Positions 25,199 through 33,170 of a DNA stretch of 64,000 nt are shown here, piece after piece. Under the pieces are notes generated by a model. That model was not told the DNA's origin. It saw only the letters and a list, made by a program, of their open reading frames with translations, and made no database searches. Made by a program: the position numbers and the translations under genes. Each line of letters starts with the position of its first letter. The first letter of the stretch is position 1. Source of the stretch: an uncultured Lachnobacterium sp. (lineage in GTDB: Bacteria > Bacillota > Clostridia > Lachnospirales > Lachnospiraceae); the NCBI GenBank assembly GCA_900550545.1, contig URSS01000003.1:1-64000 (forward strand), given 5' to 3'.

Positions 25199-25957
25199 AT
25201 GAAAAATTACAAAATAATTGTTCAATATGATGGAACAAGATATAAAGGCTGGCAGGTGCAAAAGTCCACGGATGCGACCATTCAGGGAAAACTTCAAATG
25301 GTACTTTCCAAACTTGCCGGCCATCCGGTAGAAGTGATTGGTTCCGGAAGAACCGATGCCGGAGTACATGCCAATGGGCAGGTGGCAAATTTTCATATCG
25401 AAGAATACTTTTCCAAAGAACAGCTCATGGAAACATTCTGGAATTTTCTCCCGGAAGATATTGCAGTGATACAGATCGAAGAAGTGGATGAGCGTTTTCA
25501 CAGCCGTTTTCATGCGGTGTCCAAAACATACAGTTATCGGATACGGACAAGTCCCATTCCCTCGGTGTTTGACCGCAGGTATCTTTATCAGTATGGAGAG
25601 CCATTGGATGTCGGGCTTATGGAACAGGCTGCACAGTTGTTGATTGGAACACATGATTTTGTCGCTTTTTGTGGAAATAAGCATATGAAAAAGTCCACGG
25701 TGCGCACAATTATGAATATTTCTTTTGTGCAAAAAGAGGATGAGATTACGATTCTTTATACCGGAGACGGCTTTTTGCAGAATATGATACGGATTCTTAC
25801 TGGTACGCTGATTGAAGTGGGGCGTAAGGAAAGAAGTCCGGAGAGCATGAAAGCACTTCTGGAGGCAAAAAAGCGGGAACTGGCCGGCTACACCGCGCCA
25901 CCGCAGGGATTACGATTGGAACAGGTAGAATATGGAACAGTGGATGGTCATAAATAA
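25199..25957 (+). CDS. truA: tRNA pseudouridine synthase A
   Basis: TruA, 252 aa, converts uridines 38-40 of the anticodon stem-loop to pseudouridine. The catalytic residue is Asp53 in 'GSGRTDAGVHANGQVANF'. The N-terminal 'YKIIVQYDGTRYKGWQVQ' and the C-terminal 'FLQNMIRILTGTLIEVG' are family hallmarks. AGAGGAAG precedes the ATG. Its last 26 bases overlap the start of recJ in another frame, so the two genes are probably translationally coupled. Confidence 0.96.
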   Translation: MKNYKIIVQYDGTRYKGWQVQKSTDATIQGKLQMVLSKLAGHPVEVIGSGRTDAGVHANGQVANFHIEEYFSKEQLMETFWNFLPEDIAVIQIEEVDERFHSRFHAVSKTYSYRIRTSPIPSVFDRRYLYQYGEPLDVGLMEQAAQLLIGTHDFVAFCGNKHMKKSTVRTIMNISFVQKEDEITILYTGDGFLQNMIRILTGTLIEVGRKERSPESMKALLEAKKRELAGYTAPPQGLRLEQVEYGTVDGHK

Positions 25958-27692
25958 AGGGGCCGATTTTAAAGGGATTGGAAATAAATTTCATATTGAT
26001 CCGGTGACGGCGCGGATCATTCGAAACAGGGAAGTCATCGGGGATGAGGAGATACATAGCTTTCTGGCAGGAACGCTGCAGGAACTTCCGGATGTTCATT
26101 TGATGCAGGATTTGGATCTTCTGGTGGAGTTACTGGATCAGAAGATAAACGAAAAAGCAAAGATACGGATTATCGGTGATTATGATATTGATGGAGTAAT
26201 GTCTTCCTATATTTTGTATCGTGCGCTGACCAGATGTGGGGCACAGGTGGATGTGGCGATACCGAACCGTATTACGGATGGATATGGATTGAACCGGAAT
26301 CTGATTACAGAAGCACTCGAATGTGGTGTGGATACGATTCTGACCTGCGATAATGGAATTACTGCAATCGAAGAAATTGCTTATGCAAAGGAAGCAGGAA
26401 TGACAGTTCTTGTGACGGATCATCATGAAATACCGTTCAAAGATGTGGATGGGGAGCGCATCTACATGCGCAGTGAAGCAGATGCTATCGTCAATCCGCA
26501 TCAGAAGACATGTGCATTTCCATACAAGGATCTGTGCGGTGCAGGCGTTGCATGGGCAGTTATCGTTGCATTGTATGAAAAAAACAACATCGAACAGAAA
26601 GAGGCGGAAGAGCTGCTGGAGTTTGTCGCGTTTGCAACCGTTGGTGATATTATGTCTCTGACCGGATTGAATCGTATTCTTGTCCGGGAAGGATTAAAAA
26701 GAATCCACCATACGACGAACATTGGCATGCGGGCACTGATCAGCCGGTGTGGGCTCTTGCCGGAGCAGATTGATACCTATCATTTCGGATTTGTTCTTGG
26801 ACCGTGTATCAATGCGGCGGGAAGACTCGATACGGCCCGCCGTGCACTGCGTTTATTCATTTCGGAAAGTCTGGAGGAAGCGGCAGAAGTCGCGGATGAA
26901 CTGGTTATATTGAATGAAGAGCGGAAAGAGATGACAAGACAGGGTGTGGAAGAGGCAAAGCAGCTTGTGGAAGAGGGCGGTTATGAAAATGATCCGGTAC
27001 TTATCCTGTATCTGCCGAATGTGCATGAGAGCATTGCAGGTATTATTGCTGGTCGTATCCGGGAATACTATTATCGTCCGACTTTTATTCTCACGAAAGG
27101 GGAGGATGGAGTAAAAGGCAGTGGCCGTTCGACCGAAGAATATTCAATGTATGAACAGATGTGTAAATGCAGTGATCTGCTGACAAAGTTCGGAGGACAT
27201 CCGATGGCGGCCGGTTTGTCGCTTCCGGAAGAGAATGTGGAGGCATTCCGAAAACAGATGAATGAAAACTGTCCGTTTCGTGCAGAGGAGATGGTGCAGA
27301 CGATTCACATTGATGTGCCGATGCCGGTGGATTATGTGACCAATGCTCTGGTGGAGGAATTTTCAATTCTTGCGCCATTTGGCAAAGACAATCCCAAGCC
27401 CGTTTTTGCGGACCGGAATTTGAAAATCAGTCGTATGTGGATTGTTGGCAAAAATCAGAATGTGCTTCGCATGACCTTGATTTCCCAACAGGGACGTCCA
27501 CTGTCGGCAATTTACTTTGGCGATATTGAAGCCATGCAGACGTATCTGATGGAACAGTATGGCACACAGGAAGTGGACAAAGCGTTTCACGGAAGAGAGA
27601 ATAACATGCAGATATCTATTGTATATTCTCCAAAGCTCAATATATACAAAGACAGTGAAACGCTTCAGTTTGAAATACAATATTATCGTTGA
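25932..27692 (+). CDS. recJ: RecJ single-strand-specific exonuclease
   Basis: RecJ-type DHH phosphoesterase, 586 aa, a 5-prime to 3-prime single-stranded DNA exonuclease used in recombination and repair. Manganese motifs are visible: 'IIGDYDIDGVMSSYI', 'TCDNGITA', and the DHH triplet Asp163-His164-His165 in 'VTDHHEIP'. The DHHA1 domain contains 'GGHPMAAGLSLPEE', and the C-terminal OB-like domain includes 'FGKDNPKPVF'. Length suits the short Firmicutes form. Start at 25932 overlaps truA by 26 bp; ATG 25944 would overlap by 14 bp and is equally possible. Confidence 0.94.
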   Translation: MEQWMVINKGADFKGIGNKFHIDPVTARIIRNREVIGDEEIHSFLAGTLQELPDVHLMQDLDLLVELLDQKINEKAKIRIIGDYDIDGVMSSYILYRALTRCGAQVDVAIPNRITDGYGLNRNLITEALECGVDTILTCDNGITAIEEIAYAKEAGMTVLVTDHHEIPFKDVDGERIYMRSEADAIVNPHQKTCAFPYKDLCGAGVAWAVIVALYEKNNIEQKEAEELLEFVAFATVGDIMSLTGLNRILVREGLKRIHHTTNIGMRALISRCGLLPEQIDTYHFGFVLGPCINAAGRLDTARRALRLFISESLEEAAEVADELVILNEERKEMTRQGVEEAKQLVEEGGYENDPVLILYLPNVHESIAGIIAGRIREYYYRPTFILTKGEDGVKGSGRSTEEYSMYEQMCKCSDLLTKFGGHPMAAGLSLPEENVEAFRKQMNENCPFRAEEMVQTIHIDVPMPVDYVTNALVEEFSILAPFGKDNPKPVFADRNLKISRMWIVGKNQNVLRMTLISQQGRPLSAIYFGDIEAMQTYLMEQYGTQEVDKAFHGRENNMQISIVYSPKLNIYKDSETLQFEIQYYR

Positions 27693-27779
27693 AAAAAGCA
27701 CTTTGGCATTGTAAAATAGAAGTAGTTTAACAGATAGTATCAAGTTTTCTATGAAAACCTGATTGGTGGAGGGTAGTAA

Positions 27780-28733
27780 ATGTTCGGCAGAAATAAGATC
27801 AGCCAGGAAGAAATTGAACAGTTAAAAAATAAAATTAATAGAGATAATGTATTTTTTGCAGAAATGGAAGAACAGAAAGACATGTTTGATGCCAGCGTAG
27901 CAGAACTTGCGGAGTCTTATCGTCAGGTGGCTATAGATGTCACACAGATTAGTGAGAACATGAACAATGCTATCACTCTGGCATCCGGTAATACAGAAAT
28001 CGAAAACAATCTTGGTGTAATTGTTAATGATTATCAGCAGAGAGTTCAGGAGAAGGAATTGCAACAGCAGGCAGCAGACGAAGATTTTCATAAGCTTTTG
28101 GATGCGATGAGCGGACTGGTAGATGCCAACAAACATTTTACCACTCCTTCAAAATATATCAGCGAGTTTCCATCCGATTATAAGGCGCAGAACCAGTCTT
28201 GCCGTGAGAATCTTGATCAAATGGAAGAGTTCGGAAAACAGATGGGAGTATTGTCATTGCAGGCAGCGATTGAGGCAGGACGTCTCGGCGAGGATGGAAG
28301 ACAGTTTGTGGAAGCAGCAGAGAATATCCGGACATATACAGTAAACTATGACAAAGTTATTGCACAGACTAGAGAACAGTTAGAACAGTCAGATGAACGG
28401 CTGAATGAATTGGAAAAGCAGGTGCATTACCTTATTACTTTACTGAAAGAAAACAATATTGCGATATCAAAAATGATGAAGCTTTGTCAGGATGCGGTCA
28501 ATAAAGCAGATACATTAAGTCAGAATCCGTTGACGGATGATTTCATAGAAATCCAGAATAAAATGTCTATGTTACGCAATGCAGATGAAGAGATTGTTAA
28601 ATCAGAGGAACGCAATCGGATGCAGACAAATGATCTGAATGAAGAATTCCTGGCCCAACAGAATAATCAAAAAGAAATTTTCCGGATAATCGATCCTTTG
28701 TATCGGTATCTGATCGAGCGGAAATCACAATAA
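27780..28733 (+). CDS. soluble chemoreceptor-like coiled-coil protein
   Basis: A 317-aa, almost wholly helical cytoplasmic protein. The centre contains 'GVLSLQAAIEAGRLGEDGRQF' followed by 'VEAAENIR' (about 161-190), clearly the hairpin tip of methyl-accepting chemotaxis proteins (consensus ALNAAIEAARAGE-GRGFAVVA-EVR), flanked by long heptad coiled coils. No membrane helix, HAMP or sensory domain is present. The tip is divergent (Gly-Arg-Leu for Ala-Arg-Ala), so CheA/CheW contact is uncertain. The GGTGGAGGG ribosome site is strong. It lies alone between recJ and a bidirectional terminator; no chemotaxis genes are adjacent. It could be a cytoplasmic chemoreceptor or a scaffold that reuses the fold. 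Confidence 0.72.
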   Translation: MFGRNKISQEEIEQLKNKINRDNVFFAEMEEQKDMFDASVAELAESYRQVAIDVTQISENMNNAITLASGNTEIENNLGVIVNDYQQRVQEKELQQQAADEDFHKLLDAMSGLVDANKHFTTPSKYISEFPSDYKAQNQSCRENLDQMEEFGKQMGVLSLQAAIEAGRLGEDGRQFVEAAENIRTYTVNYDKVIAQTREQLEQSDERLNELEKQVHYLITLLKENNIAISKMMKLCQDAVNKADTLSQNPLTDDFIEIQNKMSMLRNADEEIVKSEERNRMQTNDLNEEFLAQQNNQKEIFRIIDPLYRYLIERKSQ

Positions 28734-28775
28734 AAAGGTTGCACACTGTATCACTCACAGTGTGCAACCTTTTTT
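28732..28775. terminator. bidirectional terminator, 18-bp perfect stem
   Basis: AAAAAGGTTGCACACTGT (28732-28749) and its exact complement (28757-28774) with a 7-nt loop. It starts inside the TAA of the chemoreceptor-like gene and serves both it and the convergent PAP2 gene. Confidence 0.92.
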
Positions 28776-28801
28776 GCCGTATGAGAAAATGGTTCCATAC
28801 T

Positions 28802-29509
28802 TTATTCGATAGAAAATTTCTTGCGTGTTTTCTGTGGCTGGGAAGAGGATGATTTTGACCAGTTGCGTTTGTAAACGAGCTGATACATCACAAATCCAAG
28901 TAAAAATGCTGTACATACATCAAAGACAGAATGCTGTTTGATAAACATAGTGGCAAGAATGATGCTGATCATTAAAATGAAAGAAACAGCTTGAACGGTT
29001 TTATTTTTTCGCAGATGCTCATTTTGCATGACTGCAAAGTGAATACCAAGAGAATTATATACGTGAATACTTGGAAACAAATTGGTTGCCGTATCCGTGG
29101 CATATAAAAACTCACACAATTTTGTAAAGATGTTGTGGTGCGTAAAATAATAAGGACGCAGAAAATGTCCATTCGGATATACCGTGGAAATGATCAGAAA
29201 AATGGTCATTCCCGTAAACAAGAATGTACACAGTTTGTAGTAATCCGACTTGTTATGTAATGCCATATAAGCAATGCCCCACGCAACATACCCAAACCAC
29301 AACAGGTAAGGGATGACAAAATATTCGCAGAACGGAATATAATCATCCAATGGCACATGGATTACATGAAAATGGGTTGTCACCGTTTTTTCCACATATC
29401 CGAACCATGGCAGATAGATGCAAAAATATAAAAGAAGCAACAGGTGCTTATAGTTTTCGTACAAATATTGAATTTGGTATTGGAGAAGCTTACGCAAATT
29501 TGCAAACAT
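28802..29509 (-). CDS. PAP2-family membrane phosphatase-like protein
   Basis: A 235-aa integral membrane protein with about six helices. The PAP2 signature is present in reduced form: 'NLFPSIHVYNS' matches the PSGH-type motif and 'KQHSVFDVCTA' the terminal H-x-x-x-D motif. This variant is closest to the PAP2_3/inositolphosphotransferase-like group, which transfers or removes phosphate from lipid-linked substrates at the outer membrane face. The start at 29509 has AAAGAGG 8-9 bp upstream; TTG 29569 and ATG 29548 lack ribosome sites. It has its own promoter at 29587-29615. Lipid phosphatase activity is inferred. Confidence 0.82.
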   Translation of the reverse strand: MFANLRKLLQYQIQYLYENYKHLLLLLYFCIYLPWFGYVEKTVTTHFHVIHVPLDDYIPFCEYFVIPYLLWFGYVAWGIAYMALHNKSDYYKLCTFLFTGMTIFLIISTVYPNGHFLRPYYFTHHNIFTKLCEFLYATDTATNLFPSIHVYNSLGIHFAVMQNEHLRKNKTVQAVSFILMISIILATMFIKQHSVFDVCTAFLLGFVMYQLVYKRNWSKSSSSQPQKTRKKFSIE

Positions 29510-29586
29510 ACAGATACCTCTTTTGATTGGTCTGAAAACGCTGTTCATGCATATAAATAAGATATGCAAGCTCTTACAGTTGTTGA

Positions 29587-29615
29587 TTATATCACTGCTT
29601 TTAAAGAGCTACAAT
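29587..29615 (-). promoter_or_regulatory. promoter of PAP2 gene
   Basis: Minus strand: TTGTAG (29615-29610), 17 bp, TATAAT (29592-29587); gives a leader of about 70 nt to the ATG at 29509. Confidence 0.7.
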
Positions 29616-29667
29616 AGGAAAAAATATTGTTAATAATTTTTTGTAAATAATTAAGATTTTCCGTATG

Positions 29668-29695
29668 TTGACAAGGATTTTAGTTATTGTATAAT
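29668..29695 (+). promoter_or_regulatory. promoter of L,D-transpeptidase gene
   Basis: Perfect TTGACA (29668-29673), 16-bp spacer, perfect TATAAT (29690-29695). Divergent from the PAP2 promoter about 55 bp away. Confidence 0.82.
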
Positions 29696-29733
29696 AAGGG
29701 ATTGAGTGAGAAAATGTTAGAGAGGATGCAAAT

Positions 29734-31398
29734 TTGAGCGTGGACGAGAAGAAAAAAGCGGCATGGAAAACGCCGGGAAGAAACAAAAGAAGAAAAAACA
29801 GTGCAAAAAATAGACGGATAATGCTTGGCGCGATTGCAGCACTGGTTGTTGTATATGTGGGGACGAGTATTTATTTTATGCATCATTTTTATCCGCAGAC
29901 AACTTTAAATGGAAGAAGCGTTGGCGGCTATTCAGCAAAAAAAGTAAAAAGTGTAGCAAATGACGATATTCATTCCTATGTACTCAAATTAAAGACAAGA
30001 GATGGAAAGACAGAAGAGATTGCAGGATCGGATATTGATTTGGAACCACAGTGGAACGATGATACAGATAATTTAATCAAGAAGCAGAATGGTTTTGCAT
30101 GGCCGGTAAAGCTTTTCCAAAAGGAAACTTTAAAAAGCGAGACGCTGGTCGCTTTTGATGAAGAGAAAACAAAGAGAGCCATAGATGGTCTGGAATGCAT
30201 GGATGAAAGTAAGCAGGTAGATCCGGAGAATGCAGGTGTTTCTTCCTACAGCAAAAAAGATGGCTATACAATCGTTCCGTGTGTGATGGGCACAAAAATT
30301 GACGATGATAAAATGTACAAAGCTGTAGATGATGCAGTAAACGGTCTCGTGGAGAAACTGAATCTCGATAAAGCGGGGGTGTACATAAATCCGACGGTTT
30401 TTGACGATAACAAAGAACTGGCACATGCAGTTGACAGCATGAACAAATATTCAAAAGCAAGTATTACTTATCAGATTGGAAAAAGCAGCGAGGTATTGGA
30501 TGCATCCGTATATAGTGATTGGATGCGTCTGAATAAGAATCTGAAGCCGGTACTCAGCAAGAAAAAAGTGGAAGAATATGTAAATACGCTGGCAAAGAAA
30601 TACAATACCTGTTATATGGCCAAGAAGTTAAAGACTTCCTACGGAAAGACCGTTACAATTCCGCTTAGTCATTATGGCTGGAAGGTAGACAATGAGGCAG
30701 AAGTTAATCAGATCATCGATGACATCAAGGCAGGAAAAGCAGTTACCCGTGATCTGAATTATTCTATGACGGCCAACAGTCATGACGGAAATGACTTTGG
30801 AGATTCTTACGTAGAAATCAATCTGACTGCACAGCATCTGTTCTTATATAAGAAGGGAAAGCTTGTAATTGAGACTGATTTTGTCTCAGGAAATGTTTCG
30901 AAGGGAAATGCAACACCGACAGGCGCATATGGAATTACTTATACTGAAAAGAATGCAACATTACGTGGAGAAAATTATGAGACACCGGTTACTTACTGGA
31001 TGCCGTTTGCAGGAAATGTAGGTATGCATGATGCATATTGGAGAAGCTCTTTTGGAGGAAGTATCTACAAGACAGCTGGATCACATGGATGTATCAACCT
31101 TCCACCAAGTGCAGCAAAAGTGATTTTTGAAAATGTTTCCAAGAATTATCCGGTTCTGGTATATGAACTGGAAGGAACCGAAGCAAATGCTAATGTCGAC
31201 CAGAAGGCTGCAGAAGCAGTCGATAAACTGATCGCTGCCATTGGTGATGTGACATTGGATTCCAAAGATGTAATTGACAAGGCACAGAAAGCGTATGATA
31301 AGTTGAACAGCAATGCGAAAAGCAAGGTGAAAAATTATCAGATACTTGTAGATGCCAAGAAAAAGCTGGGAAAACTGGAGAAAAAGAATGGGGAATAA
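29734..31398 (+). CDS. L,D-transpeptidase (YkuD) with membrane anchor
   Basis: A 554-aa cell-wall cross-linking enzyme. A basic cytoplasmic tail is followed by one membrane helix (about 29-48, 'IMLGAIAALVVVYVG'), two PG_binding_4-type domains (about 60-330), and the YkuD domain (about 350-480) with the catalytic motif 'SHGCINLPPSAA', Cys453. The last ~75 residues form a lysine-rich helical domain ('AIGDVTLDSKDVIDKAQKAY') seen in Firmicutes surface proteins. It makes 3-3 cross-links or attaches proteins outside the membrane. The start appears to be TTG 29734, 8 bp after AGAGAGG; there is no ATG at a suitable distance. Its last 11 bases overlap the LacI-type gene. Confidence 0.9.
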   Translation: MSVDEKKKAAWKTPGRNKRRKNSAKNRRIMLGAIAALVVVYVGTSIYFMHHFYPQTTLNGRSVGGYSAKKVKSVANDDIHSYVLKLKTRDGKTEEIAGSDIDLEPQWNDDTDNLIKKQNGFAWPVKLFQKETLKSETLVAFDEEKTKRAIDGLECMDESKQVDPENAGVSSYSKKDGYTIVPCVMGTKIDDDKMYKAVDDAVNGLVEKLNLDKAGVYINPTVFDDNKELAHAVDSMNKYSKASITYQIGKSSEVLDASVYSDWMRLNKNLKPVLSKKKVEEYVNTLAKKYNTCYMAKKLKTSYGKTVTIPLSHYGWKVDNEAEVNQIIDDIKAGKAVTRDLNYSMTANSHDGNDFGDSYVEINLTAQHLFLYKKGKLVIETDFVSGNVSKGNATPTGAYGITYTEKNATLRGENYETPVTYWMPFAGNVGMHDAYWRSSFGGSIYKTAGSHGCINLPPSAAKVIFENVSKNYPVLVYELEGTEANANVDQKAAEAVDKLIAAIGDVTLDSKDVIDKAQKAYDKLNSNAKSKVKNYQILVDAKKKLGKLEKKNGE

Positions 31399-32383
31399 TA
31401 TTACAATCGCCGATGTGGCAGAAGCACTTGGAGTGTCAAAGACAACGGTAAGCAGGGCCATATCCGGCAAGGGTAGAATCAGCGAGGCGACCCGGCAAAG
31501 GGTTTTAAATTATATTGATGAGCATGATTATAAGCCAAACGTCATTGCAAGGGGACTGGCACAATCCAAGACGTTCAATCTCTGCGTGGTGATGCCAAGC
31601 AATTATGCTTTAGTGGATTTGCCTTTTTTTCAGGAGGTAATTGCCGGAATACAGGAGATTGCCGCAATGAACGAGTATGATATTCTTTTGTGCATCTGCG
31701 AGGAAAATGATGTGTCGAGTCTGGAGCGAATCCTGCGCAACGGAAAAGTCGATGGAGTCGTGCTACTCCGTACCTTTTTACATGATGCACAGATTGAGCT
31801 TTTGAATGAAAAGAGAACTCCATTTGTTACGACCGGTTCTACCACATATAAAAAAGTAAAGCAGGTCGATCATGATCATGAAAGTGCATGTAGGGAACTG
31901 ACCTCATTGCTGTTAATGCGTGGAATGAAACACATTGCCCTGCTGGGTGGAAGTGAATCCTATGTGGTAACGCAGAACCGTTATAAGGGATATACAGAAG
32001 CATACGAGCAGATGCAGCAGAACATGGATGAGTCTCTGGTTTATATGAATCTCGAAACGAAACCGTTTATTGACCGGGCAGTGGAAGATGCCCTGGACAA
32101 AAAGGCAGACTGTATTCTGTGTATGGATGATGCCATCTGCAGTCAGGTGTTGCGCAAGCTTCGGCAGGAGCATGTCAAAGTACCGGATGATGTCAAAGTT
32201 GCATCTTTTTACAACAGTTCTGTTCTTGAGAACAGCATTCCTTCAATCACATCGCTTTCCTTTAATGCAAAGGAACTCGGAATGGAGGCATGCAAGAACC
32301 TGCTGGCACAAATCGAAAATGAAAAGGTTCCGGATCGTACGTTGCTTTCTTATGAAGTCATATTGAAAGAGTCTACAAAATAA
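31388..32383 (+). CDS. LacI-family transcriptional regulator
   Basis: A 331-aa LacI/GalR-type repressor. The N-terminal helix-turn-helix and hinge read 'ITIADVAEALGVSKTTVSRA', then 'ISGKGRISEATRQRV'; a periplasmic-binding-type sugar-sensing domain follows (about 60-330). ATG 31388 overlaps the transpeptidase stop by 11 bp, with GGAG upstream; the gene is thus probably co-transcribed with it although the function is unrelated. A strong terminator follows. The nearest likely targets are the four TTGCGCAA-type palindromes at 32908-33115 before the DUF3863/DUF3864 gene, since LacI proteins favour such CG-centred palindromes. Ligand unknown; galactose or a galactoside would fit the locus. Confidence 0.9.
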   Translation: MGNNITIADVAEALGVSKTTVSRAISGKGRISEATRQRVLNYIDEHDYKPNVIARGLAQSKTFNLCVVMPSNYALVDLPFFQEVIAGIQEIAAMNEYDILLCICEENDVSSLERILRNGKVDGVVLLRTFLHDAQIELLNEKRTPFVTTGSTTYKKVKQVDHDHESACRELTSLLLMRGMKHIALLGGSESYVVTQNRYKGYTEAYEQMQQNMDESLVYMNLETKPFIDRAVEDALDKKADCILCMDDAICSQVLRKLRQEHVKVPDDVKVASFYNSSVLENSIPSITSLSFNAKELGMEACKNLLAQIENEKVPDRTLLSYEVILKESTK

Positions 32384-32402
32384 AAGAGGTTCTGAATAGT
32401 TT

Positions 32403-32459
32403 AAAAAAACAGGTGTAATGTGTAAAAGTGAAAATTTTATACATTACACCTGTTTTTTT
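32403..32459 (+). terminator. terminator after LacI-type gene
   Basis: AAAAAAACAGGTGTAATGTGT pairs with ACATTACACCTGTTTTTTT (one small internal offset) around a ~10-nt loop; both flanks are homopolymeric, so it can act in both directions. Confidence 0.9.
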
Positions 32460-32520
32460 GTAGAGGAAATGAAACCGTAATGTTCGGCTTTGGGTTAAAG
32501 AGTTCCCTGAATTGCGGATA

Positions 32521-32757
32521 TGGACATATAGAAGAAAAGAATGAAACCAGGTCCACAATTTTTTGTAAGAATGGATATATGCAAAATTTTTTGGTGATGA
32601 GATCCATTTAAATTACGTAAATTGGATAATATGACATATTTTTTTTTATATGTCCAAAATCATCTCAAACACTGGACATTTCAATTCGCTTTTTTCGTAT
32701 CCATCCAAAAAAGTCTTTTTTAGTGGACATTGTTAATATTTCTTTTGCATATGTCCA
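32521..32757. promoter_or_regulatory. five TGGACAT boxes
   Basis: The 7-mer TGGACAT occurs at 32521, 32673 and 32724 on the plus strand and as ATGTCCA at 32650 and 32751. Three share the longer form TGGACATAT. By chance about 0.03 copies would be expected in this length. No gene is visible here. They look like binding sites for one regulator, upstream of the promoter at 33059; the regulator is not identified. Confidence 0.6.
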
Positions 32758-32907
32758 TTCAGTAAAAGCAAGTGCACATTTTATTTAACTTTGCCCTTCT
32801 TTCCTTTTAAAACAGAAGTATCCATCCTCCATTTTTATGATTCTCCATGCTGGTTTCAGGCTCTTTGAAGAAAACAAAAAGCGCAAAAGGAAGAAAAATG
32901 CTTGAAT

Positions 32908-33115
32908 TTGCGCAAGTAATAAATGGATTATTTTATCAAAAAGGAAGAAGAACCGCGAAAATACTCAATTGCAACCGATTGCGCAACTAAAAAGCGAATT
33001 TGCATTCAATTTGGTAAAAATGCGCAAAAAAACAATCAAAAAATATCAAAATTGCACATTGACATCCCATATAAGTACTGCTATACTACAATTACAGAAC
33101 AACCGATTGCGCAAT
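32908..33115. promoter_or_regulatory. TTGCGCAA palindrome array, LacI-type operators
   Basis: The 8-bp palindrome TTGCGCAA occurs at 32908-32915, 32979-32986 and 33107-33114; a one-mismatch copy ATGCGCAA is at 33020-33027, and a GCGCAA half is at 32881. The second and last share the 15-mer CAACCGATTGCGCAA, and the last extends to ATTGCGCAAT. The last copy lies about 13-22 nt after the expected transcription start of the 33059 promoter, ideal for repression. Looping between distant copies is plausible. The LacI-type gene at 31388 is the obvious candidate binder; this is inferred. Confidence 0.7.
33059..33087 (+). promoter_or_regulatory. strong promoter of DUF3863/DUF3864 gene
   Basis: Perfect TTGACA (33059-33064), 17 bp, TATACT (33082-33087). 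Leader of about 77 nt to the ATG at 33171, which has GGAGGAAAA upstream. Flanked by the TTGCGCAA array. Confidence 0.85.
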
Positions 33116-33170
33116 GTTGTAAAACAAAAGCAATCATAAAATAATACATAACTTATGGAGGAAAAAACGG

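Noticed and set aside
32923..33144. Open frame of 73 codons in the region before the DUF3863/DUF3864 gene
   Set aside because: It runs across the palindrome array and the strong promoter, has no ribosome site and has an AT-driven composition; treated as non-coding.
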